From: Tipula vernalis
Lineage: Eukaryota > Arthropoda > Insecta > Diptera > Tipulidae
Assembly: GCA_958295665.1 (NCBI GenBank)
Contig: OY282560.1
Coordinates: 49,848,333-49,912,332, forward strand
Reading direction: 5' to 3'
DNA length: 64,000 bases
Position numbers and translations under genes: made by a program. Each line of letters begins with the position of its first letter. Positions within the stretch are counted from its first letter, which is position 1. A model generated the notes under the pieces. That model was given only the letters and a program-made list of their open reading frames with translations. It was not told the origin of the DNA and searched no databases. This document shows positions 43,701 through 53,036 of this stretch, piece by piece.

Positions 43701-45938
43701 CACTCGCAGTTTGCGCTGCATGACGCCGTGATGGGGAAGATAGCACGTCTGCTCCGACGAGTTGTTGTGATCTTCAGCTAGCACTTCCTCCATGTGACCC
43801 GATTCCAGGTAGTCCTGCATGAACTTGTTGTATTTATCATGTAGTTGTTGATTCTTGGCAAACCGTCGTTCCATCTGTTGTAATCGCAGCACTGCATCCT
43901 CTCGTGATCTGCCAAGGGGTGACGAGTTTTCGTTGAATGGTAAGAATACTGTGTATCTTCCGTCTTTGTTGCGATAATGTGTCGATTCGTAGTGGCGTTC
44001 GCATTCTGACTCATCGTGTGTTAATTCTCGAATTGAACGAACGTCTTCGATTTCCCAAAATGACCTCAGTGTCTTATCGATGGTGTTGTAGTCATCGATC
44101 GTAGCTACTAGACTGGATGGTTGATTGGTTGTTCTGCGCTCCACCTTGCCGAATAGGATGTAGCCGAATTTTGTATTTTGTGCAAATGGTGAACTGTTGA
44201 CTCCGCTGATGCAACCATCCTTCTGAAGCATTCCAATGACATCAGCTCCAAGCAAAATGTCTATCTTATTGGGAAGATAGTAGTGAGGATCGGCAAGTTC
44301 TAATTGATTTAAATGTGACCATTGATGTGTGTCGATTGGTTGTGATGGCAATATGCCTGTGATCTTCTCGACGATCAGAGCTGTAATCGTGGTTGAAAAT
44401 GTTGGATCGATTCTAGAGTGTAGTACGAGGTCGGTAATTGAACGCGAGATAGACGCCTCCCTTGCACAAATTCCATTGATTTTAACTGTGGCTGGTCTAC
44501 TCGCTAATCCGATGCGATTTGCTGCACTCTCCGATATAAAACTGACCTGGGATCCCGAATCCAATAGAGCTCGAACGATGAAATTTTGATTGGAGTGCGA
44601 TACGATAGCGATTGCTGTGGCAAGCAGAACATCCGTGAATGGCGATGCGACGTGGTTCGTAGTGACCGGAGTTTCTGATGATGATTCGACGGATGATGAT
44701 TGAGGATTTGGATTCGAGTTGTGTAATAGCGTATGGTGTCTTTTATTGCAAACTCGGCACATGGTGGATTTGCAATCCGAACTGGTGTGGCCTTTGCGCA
44801 GGCAGTTGAAGCACAGTCTCTTTTCTCGTACAAGATTTGACCTTCTTTCGAATGTAAGAGGTTTGAACTGATCGCACTGGAACACGTTGTGAGATCCAGC
44901 ACAAACTTGACACGGTACGATGCGAGAGTCCGAAGTAACGACGAGTGAACGAGTTGATTGCGTGTCAGGTTTGCGAAATGCTCGAGTGCGTGGCGAATGC
45001 GTTGATGATGGAACCTCTTTAATCGACTGTGATGTGCTTGATTCAGTTCTTGTCATGGAAATCATCTCCAATGATTGCCATCGGGCGTTCAGAAATTTGA
45101 TCAGATCTTCGTATGATGGATACTCGGATCGAGTTAGTGTTATCTCCCACTGTCGGTGGGTTTCTGGATCCAATTTATCGGCGATGATATTAATCAAGAT
45201 AATATCCCATGTGGTGACCGTTACTCCCAAAACCTTAAGACTGCGAACGGTATCGGTCGTTGTGTCAATGATCTTGCGCAATCCCACAGCTGATTCGACT
45301 TGAAGAGCAGGCATAGTTCTGAATTGTCGAAGATGACTATCGATGATGAATCGACGATGATTATATCGATCCCGTAGAATGCGCCATGCTTCCTCGTAAT
45401 TCTCGTTGGTGATGCTCACGGACTTCAGCAACGATGCTGCATCTCCAGTTAAATTCGCCTTTAAGTAGTGCAACTTCTGCGAATTTGTTAACTGTTTGTG
45501 TTTGTGAACTATGTCGACAAATAAATTTTCGAATTCAGGCCAATTCGTGTATTCGCCGTCAAAAATTGGAATTTTGATTCGAGGCAGCTGTGTATCGAAC
45601 GACTGTTGTGCGTGTGCAGGTCTAACGTCATCCTGCCGATTCTCGATGGTGACTGCCAGTTGTCTCTTAATTGTCTTGAAATTCGATGTTGCCGCGAGGT
45701 AATATTCTTCGGCTTGCTCGCGTGTCCCGTACTCTCTCTCAAGTTCTTCATTACCGCATACAGCTTCGATCTGATCTTGTATGTCGCTGAATTCCTTGAA
45801 ACGGGACGCCACGTGGTCCATCTGCGTCTGTACAAAGTCCTCGCTTACGCCTGGTGTGTCAATTGAGAGCTCCTTGCTCTTGCGTACTGCTCTTTCGAGT
45901 ACCCGTTGTAGCGATGCTTGCTTGACTCGAGCCGTCAT
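40743..45938 (-). CDS. BEL/Pao gag-pro-pol polyprotein, intact
   Basis: The first ATG is at 45938; two codons upstream a GTG is also in frame. The product has 1731 residues. In order: a coiled N-terminal gag; the DUF1759-like block LPRIKIPIFDGEYTNWPEFE; zinc knuckles (CQVCAGSHNVFQC, CFNCLRKGHTSSDC, CRVCNKRHHTLLH); the A16-type aspartic protease motif LLDSGSQVSFIS near residue 460; reverse transcriptase with FVSDIKQMYRQI and active site FYVDDLMTG near 865; RNase H (GFSDASEKAYAAVVY, AWTDSQVVLGWL); integrase zinc domain (H-x3-HGG..C-x2-C); DDE core (VDYAGPI, SDCATNF, FGGLWEAGVKS, residues about 1425-1545); and a C-terminal chromo-like region (WSLGRIIQTHPGSDG). The polyprotein would be cut by its own protease. 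No stops or frameshifts were seen, which is rare in this window. Confidence 0.96.
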   Translation of the reverse strand: MTARVKQASLQRVLERAVRKSKELSIDTPGVSEDFVQTQMDHVASRFKEFSDIQDQIEAVCGNEELEREYGTREQAEEYYLAATSNFKTIKRQLAVTIENRQDDVRPAHAQQSFDTQLPRIKIPIFDGEYTNWPEFENLFVDIVHKHKQLTNSQKLHYLKANLTGDAASLLKSVSITNENYEEAWRILRDRYNHRRFIIDSHLRQFRTMPALQVESAVGLRKIIDTTTDTVRSLKVLGVTVTTWDIILINIIADKLDPETHRQWEITLTRSEYPSYEDLIKFLNARWQSLEMISMTRTESSTSQSIKEVPSSTHSPRTRAFRKPDTQSTRSLVVTSDSRIVPCQVCAGSHNVFQCDQFKPLTFERRSNLVREKRLCFNCLRKGHTSSDCKSTMCRVCNKRHHTLLHNSNPNPQSSSVESSSETPVTTNHVASPFTDVLLATAIAIVSHSNQNFIVRALLDSGSQVSFISESAANRIGLASRPATVKINGICAREASISRSITDLVLHSRIDPTFSTTITALIVEKITGILPSQPIDTHQWSHLNQLELADPHYYLPNKIDILLGADVIGMLQKDGCISGVNSSPFAQNTKFGYILFGKVERRTTNQPSSLVATIDDYNTIDKTLRSFWEIEDVRSIRELTHDESECERHYESTHYRNKDGRYTVFLPFNENSSPLGRSREDAVLRLQQMERRFAKNQQLHDKYNKFMQDYLESGHMEEVLAEDHNNSSEQTCYLPHHGVMQRKLRVVFDASHKTTTGISLNQKLRTGPKLQQNVFEILTRFRKHKFVFVSDIKQMYRQILMAPEHRNYQRIVWRPSPHEPVRDYRLCTVTYGTASAPYLAIRTIHQLARDEQEKCPIAANVASTDFYVDDLMTGSDNIANLIEIQRQMVQLLRCGGFELRKWSSNSQQLLNEIPIEFREHQGELELNWDDSVKTLGVHWSPSADCFGFNISPTSEFRAPTKRTILSQASRIFDRLGWVSPTTIIAKIILQELWVLGMSWDEAVPTSIAQRWLNYRDSLKSLESLRIDRWINHSPNRSNLQIHGFSDASEKAYAAVVYARITLPNGSAKITMLTSKTKVAPLKTVSLPRLELCASLLLAKLIHNIVQSLDVPQVQLYAWTDSQVVLGWLRSPPNRWKTFVANRVSRIMDYLQPTDWNYVDTKHNPADCASRGVEPSLLHSHPLWWTDPVWLREEPSQWPRQRTSEAYTNIDERKNSMIATHAEIVTSHNDLHNLLARHSSLGKLIRVTAFCRRFIHYCRQTPATRPKGFITVPELNWSFEFWVKLVQETHFADEISKCQSGEHLLDKSPLRSLNPFVGSDGILRVGGRLKESNLPYNRKHSIILPKDNQLTSLLISQAHRTTVHGGPQLMLAHIRKHYWILGIKTLVRSHIHKCVVCFRHRTTTSQQLIANLPSARVTPSRPFLHSGVDYAGPISIKLRKGRGGASTKGYICVFVCLSTKALHLELVSELTTNAFIASFKRFTARRGKIANLYSDCATNFVGANRQLAFIHQQSKREVTPEIAELLAQDGTTWNFIPPASPHFGGLWEAGVKSIKHHLRRIMGETLLTFEELTTLLCQIEACLNSRPLCPMSNDPDDYTILTPGHFLIGEAPLTIPEPTLLDVQTNRLNRYQQLQKMYQHFWRIWSTEYLSRLQQRPKWIRGNDNVVIGQLVLIKEENIPPSKWSLGRIIQTHPGSDGRVRVVTLKGQNGVYKRPVTKLCLLPILDNHHNNH

Positions 45939-46134
45939 TGTCACTAGGTTATGTACGTTTCACCAACCGAACTTATGCACACGAAATTTTAATAATTTGC
46001 ACTGTTTGAACTTTGCACGCACTTAACCACAACAAAAGTTCTTACCCACGAGGTTTGTTGTTGCTTCTTCAAGATTTGTAATGGCACGGCACGATGATAG
46101 TAACCACGATGTTGATTGTTAGCGAATTTGTATA

Positions 46135-46151
46135 TCCGGCTCGAAGGACCA
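46135..46151 (-). promoter_or_regulatory. primer-binding site, tRNA-Tyr type
   Basis: Three bases inside the 5' LTR the minus strand reads TGGTCCTTCGAGCCGGA. This is complementary over 17 bases to the 3' end of insect tRNA-Tyr as I remember it (...CCGGCTCGAAGGACCA). Confidence 0.8.
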
Positions 46152-46154
46152 AAA

Positions 46155-46435
46155 TGTTGATGTATTTTGTAGGTGAGCAACACGACCAGAAAAATGAAAA
46201 AAACACAATACTATTTTATTTATTTATTTATTATATTTCTCGATTTAACCGTGTTGCTCGAACGAGAGTTGGTTGAAGAAGAAAGAAAAACGATGACAGC
46301 TTTTGACAGCTGGTTGAAGTGTTGTCCGATGTTGTGGTTGTTTTAGTGTTGTCGGACGTGTATATTTGATATGTTGTGTCCACCGATAGGTGGTGACACA
46401 GTAGACGAAATGACGTTCATTTGACGTCTCCAACA
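46155..46435 (-). repeat. BEL 5' LTR
   Basis: 281 bases, the partner of 40432-40712. As the upstream LTR on the minus strand it should hold the promoter. The first 5-base target copy ATCCC follows at 46436. Confidence 0.97.
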
Positions 46436-46440
46436 ATCCC

Positions 46441-47248
46441 TATGATGTATATTCGAGTTTAACTTTTCTAGATTTAAACTTTCCGCGTTGTCGTAGACAT
46501 TGTTCTTCTGATAGTTGTGGCAAACCCTAGCACTATGTCCTATGACATTACAATTCCTACATTTTAATTTAATAAATTTACACATGCTAAAATCGTGGTT
46601 TGACAATCCACATTTATAACATTTCCCGTTTCTCTTACTTACGAATTCCGATCTACTGTTGCTTCGTTCCATCCGTGGTTGATTATCTCCTCTCCCATAA
46701 TTTGTTTGACTTTTCTTCGTACTGTTATGGATTGCACACACCTCTGATTTATCCTTTGCTTTCAACGCAATGGAAATCGCCTTGTCCCACGTCAACGTTT
46801 CATCTTCCTCACACAGCCGTAAAAAAAATTTTGTTCTCCATTCCCATTACAAATTGGTTGACCAAATTATGAGGGTAGATTATCTCCAAATTTACAATTG
46901 ATAGCCAAACCCCTCAATCTTGCCCCATATTCGTTGATTGACTCCTCAATTCTTTTATTTGCCGTAAAAAATAATTTCCTTTCCTTAAAGATGATTAACA
47001 CTGGCGTGTAGTGCTCCTTTAATACTTTACATGTTTCCTCGTATGTTGTTTCTTTTAATTTTTTTTGGTGAAATAGTGTCTCTTTCCACTTTCAGTACCG
47101 TTGTCACTAATAAATTTACCAGCATATCCCGCTGCAATCCTTTATCTACAACTTTGTTGTAGCTAAAGTTAAAAGCCAACTTTTCTTCATAGATTTCCCA
47201 TTCGTCACTACCATCAAATGGTTGCATTTGCACATATTTATCCGCCAT
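46441..47248 (-). pseudogene. gypsy gag with zinc knuckle, frameshifted
   Basis: The start MADKYVQMQPFDGSDEWE is at 47248. A shift near 47090 breaks it, and the sequence continues in other frames with YTPVLIIFKERKLFFTANKR, IEESINEYGARLRGLAINC and TWDKAISIALKAKDKSEVC. Two CCHC-type knuckles follow (CYKCGLSNHDFSMC, CRNCNVIGHSARVC). The frame then runs to NIHHRD, where the BEL target site lies. Gag proteins form the particle that carries element RNA. At least two frameshifts and one stop make it non-functional. Confidence 0.8.
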
Positions 47249-47362
47249 GTTTTTTTTTCTCACGAAGTGACGTCCATACGCACTTTTTATTTTCTTATTT
47301 TTATTCTTGCACTTCTTTGATAAACTTTTTATAGTGTTTGCGTTCTTTATTCATCTTGTTTA

Positions 47363-47375
47363 ATCCTCGTCGCCA
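47363..47375 (-). promoter_or_regulatory. primer-binding site, tRNA-Ser type
   Basis: One base inside the 5' LTR the minus strand reads TGGCGACGAGGAT. This matches the complement of the 3' end of eukaryotic tRNA-Ser(GCU) as I remember it (...ATCCTCGTCGCCA). Confidence 0.7.
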
Positions 47376-47376
47376 T

Positions 47377-47539
47377 TGTAGTGTTTTGCCACATACGAGT
47401 ATTAATTACAATAAAACAATTATTTATTTCAATACAAGTTACTTTTATTTCTTTACCCACACGTCCTTACAGTTTCGCACTAAAATTCATTCTGCCGTCA
47501 TACGTCCATGCGGGTGCGTTCTGCACGTTCGTTTCTATA
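47377..47539 (-). repeat. 5' LTR of the gypsy element, truncated
   Basis: It is nearly identical to 36945-37107 but stops after GTTCGTTTCTATA, where the other LTR continues for about 40 more bases. The outer end of the element was therefore lost, and no target duplication can be expected. Confidence 0.85.
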
Positions 47540-48638
47540 GAACCATTAGAATCAGTTCTATGAAGTTGTCGCAATCAGCTTCCCCACTTTACTTTCACCT
47601 CTATCAGGATGAAATTTTAAGACTGACAAAGCTTAAGACCTGAATGTTCACTATTTTACTATTGAATGCTACGTTTTCAAACTCTACAGCTGATACAATT
47701 TTTACACCGCCGTCTGAATAATCTAAACTCTGACATTTTTACACTTTCTATATTTTCGAAAAATCTTTGAATGTTGGTCCTTGTTCGTGACGAAAGTTGT
47801 AACGAAGAACTTGTATCATGTTGAATGATTTTACGTATTTTTTATTATTATCAAGTTCAAACGTGTTTTGAATATATTTATTGAGTCTGTCTAAACCATT
47901 TATTGTAAGAACAGGACAAACACATGTTCAATCAGAATTGTTCCCTTTCCATAATGATACCGATAAATTTGCCTTAGTATTAAATAGTTCAAAATTGTAG
48001 ATGGCACAATGGTGTGGCAATAATCCTGTTCTGAGTAAAAATCAACCTTTTGAAAGTTTGATTTTGTTTCAAAACACGAAAAATCCGTTCCTGGAAACGA
48101 TCAAATTTCATCAATCTCTCACTTCCACATTTTGTTTTGGATTCTGATTTTTAGTACACATGTGTGTAATTTTTGTTTTCTTGTTGAACAGCTTGAGCTT
48201 AGTTTCAATTTCATTTGGAAACCGTGCAAACGTGATTATGAAATGTGAAGAACAACACGTCATTATGTTGTACCTGTAAATGTTTTATAGTGTGCTCGCA
48301 GTAAATTTATGTTGTGCAATTTTTATGTGTCGAGTGTGGGCCGCGCGTCATATTATTTGCGACAATCAAGTTAATTTTTTGCAATTTTGTAAAAAGCGTC
48401 GAATTTTTGTTTGTAACGCTTTTAAATAGTTTTGGGTTACACGAACGATACAACAAAAAACTGAAAAAAACTAAAAATAATTGCGTGGATGTGCAAATCA
48501 TTTTTTTTTGTACAAAAAAGTTTTAGTTTAAATACGATAGTTGTTTTGGATGGAGGTAGAATTTATTTTTTGTGCCAGGTTTTGAATTACAATTTTGAAA
48601 TTTCCATAAAAATTTTTTTTTTTTATTTTTCGTTACAG
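47540..48638. other. upstream region or first intron of the FAM110-like gene
   Basis: No coding frame was recognised. The stretch ends in a strong polypyrimidine tract and acceptor (TTTTTCGTTACAG, 48638). At least one non-coding first exon should therefore lie in or beyond this region, but I cannot place it. Confidence 0.5.
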
Positions 48639-48651
48639 ATTTAAAAAAATC

Positions 48652-48672
48652 ATGACCCATAGTGAGCAGTAA
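48652..48672 (+). promoter_or_regulatory. upstream open reading frame in the leader
   Basis: ATG ACC CAT AGT GAG CAG TAA encodes six residues and ends 22 bases before the main ATG, in another frame. It lies in the same exon as the main start, which begins at 48639 if the acceptor is right, so it could lower translation of the main frame. Confidence 0.6.
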
Positions 48673-48694
48673 ATACAGCACGAATAAAACAAAA

Positions 48695-50869
48695 ATGGCA
48701 ACAGCTGTATATGGTGGTAGCCCCCGGCATCATAGTCGCATGTTAGTTAGTAGTAGTTCGCCAGCTAGTAAAACAAATGCATCCTCACATATACCATCCG
48801 CCTTGGCATTGCAACAATCAACACCATTTATATCGGGTGGTACACATCAGTCCCAATGCACAAATCTTATAATACCTCCGTCATCGTATTTAACACCCTC
48901 ATCACAACAACAAATACAACACCAAATACAATTACAACAGCATCAGCAACATCAACACCAACAGCTGCATCATCATTTATTGCTAGCACCAAATCAAAGG
49001 ATATCGCATCATTCGAAACGAAAAACGGCTGTGGAGCTTTTAGCTGAAACCAAACAATATTACGTTAAATCGGAAACTGTTCGTGATCGACAACAACAAT
49101 TAAATTTCACCCGTACTAGTGCTTCTTGTAAGTGGTCAAAAAAAAAAAAACGAAACAATATTAAGTTGCCCGAGAGATTTTATTTTTATGGTAAATTCCT
49201 TTTTGTATTCAGCAGATATAGTATCCCCATCAAGAACTTTACCCCATCATCGGTCAGCAAATCGGCGTAGTGCATCATCAAGTTCGGATCTGCTACAAAC
49301 CAAACTTCGAAAATTACTTAATACTGGCGATAGTAAGGAAACAATAATACCCGACTCCATCAAATATTCGACCGAGTCCCCCATTAAATACGATACATTT
49401 CAATATCCATCACCTAAATTGCTGAGTCAAGAGCTGACCGTCCATTCGGAACAGAGTGACGTGTCAGTTTTTTTTCCAAGTGCATTTTTATCACCACAAT
49501 CACTGCCACCGCATCCCGCCTCCGATGATGATTTATATTCTTACGGAATTGATGATAGTCTAGCGTTGACAGATGATTATGGGACAATATCACCGCCTGC
49601 TGAATATGCAGAAGTTGATCGTTCGAATGAACAAAATGGTGCTAATAATCGGTAAGTTGAGTACATTTTCTATTTGTTCATTTTTTTTTAGATATTCTAA
49701 CTGTTTTTAGTTATTCCAGATACGGATATCAACGATCATATTCTCATTCTCAAACCGCTGTAAAAGATCCATCAGAATATTCACCATCGTACAATATTAA
49801 CAGTCATAAATCGCTGCCCGATTTGCATTCACAAATTAGCCGGCATTCACCGCATAGTGAGGTGCTCAGCTGTTGTAGTCGTGGAAATCGATCGAATAAA
49901 TCGGGCAGCTCATTTAATCGTGATTCCGGTGGATCATCTGGACACTATACGCACCGGAGTGAACCGTGCTGCAAACAAAAAGAGCCAATGGTTATGACGG
50001 GGGTGGGTGGTGTTTGTGGTGGTGGTGTTGGTGGTGTCAATAATAATAATATGGCCGATTTTCGACGGGACAGTGGATCATCGACGCAGCACAGTGGCAA
50101 TTCTTATTACAATAATTATGGTGTTACAGGTTCAAATTATCGTTATGATTGTGTTGAGTGTCGTGCTAAGTTACAAAAGGATGCAGAATGTCTGCTTAAT
50201 TTCACTACGCCCGAGGTACCCGAAGCGTTTCAAGATAATTACGAGGATAAATCGAAACAGCGATATTATGATGATAGTCCTCGTAAATATTATTCAAAAT
50301 CGAATAAAATATCAGGACAACCTCCTACCATACCAGAACCATTAATTTCACCGCCTGATCCATCAGAATTAAGTCCACCGCTTGGTACATTTAAGCGACA
50401 AAAATGTTTACGATTTAAACACCGTGGACGATATTCGAATTCATCGCGTGACATGGACGATGATCGCCGACCAATTCTTCGTTCAAAAAGTGATATAAGT
50501 GATCGTTATTGGAATCGAACACTTCCGCTCATGGAAACCAATAAACTTGAGAAACGCGTCAAATCGGAAAGTATGTCACAATTGGAACGTTTCTTTGATC
50601 GACTCGGTCTCAACGATGAATCATTTGATCAGTATATTGCACCAAAATCGAATTACAATAGTAGCGATAATGATTCGGATCAATCATCGCCCGTTTTCTT
50701 TTCGGATGTTTCGACAGTCGATTCAAATCGTCTACCGGATAGTACGGAAACAACAACAACACAAACAAATACGGCTATGTATCGACCATCAGAGCCACCA
50801 TCGATTGTCGAACGGAATGCAAGGATTATTAAATGGTTGTGTAATTGTAAAAAATTACAGCTGGTTTAA
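48695..50869 (+). CDS. FAM110-family protein (host gene, three coding exons)
   Basis: The coding exons are 48695-49127, 49213-49651 and 49720-50869, giving 673 residues. Donors are TTGTAAGT and CGGTAAGT; introns are 85 and 68 bases. The start ATG has context ACAAAATGG. Residues 70-95 are Gln/His-rich. The N-terminal FAM110 motif KRKTAVELLAETKQYYVKSE is at about 108-127. A Cys pair with CVECRAKLQKDAECLL is near 435. The C-terminal FAM110 region has RSKSDISDRYWN, LERFFDRLGLND near 577, and the end SIVERNARIIKWLCNCKK (652-669). Vertebrate FAM110 proteins associate with centrosomes and spindle poles; the role in insects is inferred only. The rest is Ser/Asn-rich and probably disordered. Two acceptors are ambiguous (see findings). 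This is the only intact host gene I can see. Confidence 0.9.
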
Positions 50870-51065
50870 CCTAATTTTTAACCCCGTGTATACATAATAT
50901 AGTGTAATTTATAATCACCCTAAAATTTGTAATAGTGAAACCAAAATGCCCACCGTTTAAATATTTTTTTTTGTTGTTGTTCTGTTTGTTAATTAATCAC
51001 CCTGTTTGAAAATATTTTTTTTATGTTTATTATTATTATTACGCTTAATTAATAATTAATCATCT

Positions 51066-51071
51066 AATAAA
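51066..51071 (+). terminator. candidate polyadenylation signal
   Basis: AATAAA lies about 200 bases after the stop codon of the FAM110-like gene. Others follow in this AT-rich DNA (for example near 51180), so the site actually used is uncertain. Confidence 0.4.
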
Positions 51072-51464
51072 AGAAATGTGCATCCAATTTTAACCGTCAA
51101 ACAAGGAAACGTTTTTCGTGTATACTTGCGTCAATTTACTATTCAAAATAACAGTAAAACGGAATTTTATTCTATTATTTAATAAAATTTGTGTAAATAT
51201 ATTAATTTAATTTCGTTTATAATAAAATTATAATTTACTTTTGATTTTGTTTATAATTATGATTTATTTACCAAACGTATTGGAATTGGGACTGTCATGA
51301 TAGACTCTTTTATTGCTATTTTGAGGTATTTATGCGTTTATTTTAATATTATTTATGATGTATAGCGCAAATTTTATGCATTATAAAACATAAGCACTCA
51401 TTACGCAATGTTTTATGCTTGTACTCGTAGTTACATAGATTAATCCATTCCCAACTATCGCGAC

Positions 51465-52188
51465 AGTATACAATACCTACCTTTCTTAGGCTGTTTTCCA
51501 AACGATATTTATTTACTTACTTATTTGTGGGACCTAACTTGTTCCATAAGAAATTACGTTGAATAATATGATTTTAATATGTTCCGAAAATTGTAAGAGA
51601 ATTCAATCCAGTTTTGAACTGATGTGTTATGATTATGAAAAAATCAATCTTCTCATCAGGCCGCGGCGACTGGACTGAAAAAAATTAATAAAGTAAAAAT
51701 TAGCGTACACAGAAATAGAGCTGTGTGAATATTGTGAAGAAGAAAAAATTTGTAAGAGAATTCATCTGTATTAGTTATGATTCGCTAATAATACTTAACG
51801 CACACCACATTCTGTATATATAGAATGTAAATTGTGGTATAATCAGTCTAGTCGCCGCGGCCTGATGAGAAGATTGATTTTTTCATAATCATAAGCTCAT
51901 CAGTTCGAAACTGGATTGAATTCTCTTACAATTTTCGGAACATATTAAAATCATATAATTAAATAAATAGAATTTCTGTCTATTAGTCGGTTTCGTTTGA
52001 ATTACTGTTCGTAAATACTAATATACTTCTCGTGTTGATCGAAACACAATTAAAATGGTCTAATCACCGGTAGCATATTAGATATTACATGAATTAATTA
52101 ATATTCAACAAAAAAATTAATAAAGTAACGTTGAATAAGTTAGGTTCCAAAAATAAGTATCGTTTGGAAAGCTGCCTTAGTATACAAT
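51465..52188. mobile_element. nested foldback/MITE structure
   Basis: AGTATACAAT occurs directly at 51465-51474 and 52179-52188. Inside lie outer inverted ends (left TTTCCAAACGATATTTATT...GGGACCTAACTT; right the reverse complement, with TCGTTTGGAAAGCTGCC). Further in is a long inner pair (about 51568-51680 and 51845-51960) containing GAAAATTGTAAGAGAATTCA and CATCAGGCCGCGGCGACTGG. There is no coding capacity. This could be one large foldback element or one MITE inside another. Confidence 0.75.
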
Positions 52189-52999
52189 TAATTAATTAAT
52201 GCACATTTCCTTTATATTTCATCCCTGAATGAACCCAAACCTTAATCCAATCTCACCTAGTATACCTTAAAAATTAAATAAACAATAAAAAATTAATTAA
52301 CTATGAAAATGACTAAAAGAGATTTAAACACAAAAAAAATTAACTAATTAACTAATTAAAAATTAAAACTATATATTTAGCTCAAATTTTCATTTCCAAA
52401 TTCGTATAAATATTTGGAAAAAATATTCTAAAAAAACACATTCACATAAAACACTAATTAATTATTAATTAATAAAATAATAATATATACCAAAATTTCT
52501 AAAAAAAAAAATAAAAAACACATAAATAATAATTATATTTAAAAAAAATTATATATTTATCAAAAAAAAAAAAATTATTTACTAAAAACGCTTATTTATT
52601 AATTAATTATATGATTATTAATTAAAAAAAAAAAGAATTTATCAACAAACAATTTTTGATTATTATTATTAATTATTTAATATAAAAAATACAATAAAAG
52701 TGAAAAAATAATAAAAATTATATATAAATAAATTAAAGTAATTAAAAATATTAATTAATTAATTAAAAATGAAAATACAATAAAATTAATAGAATTTAAA
52801 TTAAAATTTAAAAAAAAATAAAAAACACCGAACAAAAATTCATACGCTTTATAATTAAAACTAATTAAAATTTTCTCGTAAATTTTGAACGATTTTTTTG
52901 GTTTGGAAAATGTGTTTGAGGATTACATAATGCTGTTATGGCATAACAACCATTAAATAAAAAACGAGCGGACCCATATACAGCATTAGTTCTATTTAT
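52189..52999. other. extremely AT-rich stretch
   Basis: Nearly all A and T with many AATTAATTAA words and poly-A runs. No gene was seen. Confidence 0.6.
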
Positions 53000-53036
53000 T
53001 GACTGACTGGGCTGAAGGCAGGTATTATGTTCTTTT

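Larger units (their letters stand above)
40432..46435 (-). mobile_element. BEL/Pao LTR retrotransposon, full length, young
   Basis: Two 281-base LTRs (40432-40712 and 46155-46435, TGTTGATG...CCAACA) differ at a single base (G or A in the GAAAARAACAC string). The 5-base target duplication ATCCC flanks them at 40427-40431 and 46436-46440. A tRNA-Tyr-like primer site, a G-rich polypurine tract and one uninterrupted gag-pol frame lie between, all on the minus strand. All parts expected for an autonomous BEL/Pao element are present. It sits in the protease gene of a decayed gypsy element. Confidence 0.97.
36945..47539 (-). mobile_element. Ty3/gypsy retrotransposon (Mag-like), decayed, split by a BEL insertion
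   Basis: Related LTRs begin TGTAGTGTTTTGCCACATAC at 36945 and 47377. Going along the minus strand the order is a truncated 5' LTR, a primer site matching tRNA-Ser, gag with a CCHC knuckle, protease (interrupted by the BEL element at 40432-46435), reverse transcriptase, RNase H, integrase, polypurine tract and 3' LTR. Without the BEL element the copy is about 4.6 kb. Several frames are broken and parts of integrase are deleted, so it is inactive. Confidence 0.9.

Noticed and set aside
48307..48526. Short overlapping frames just before the FAM110-like gene
   Set aside because: Open on both strands, short, AT-rich and without domains; more likely promoter, leader or intron sequence.
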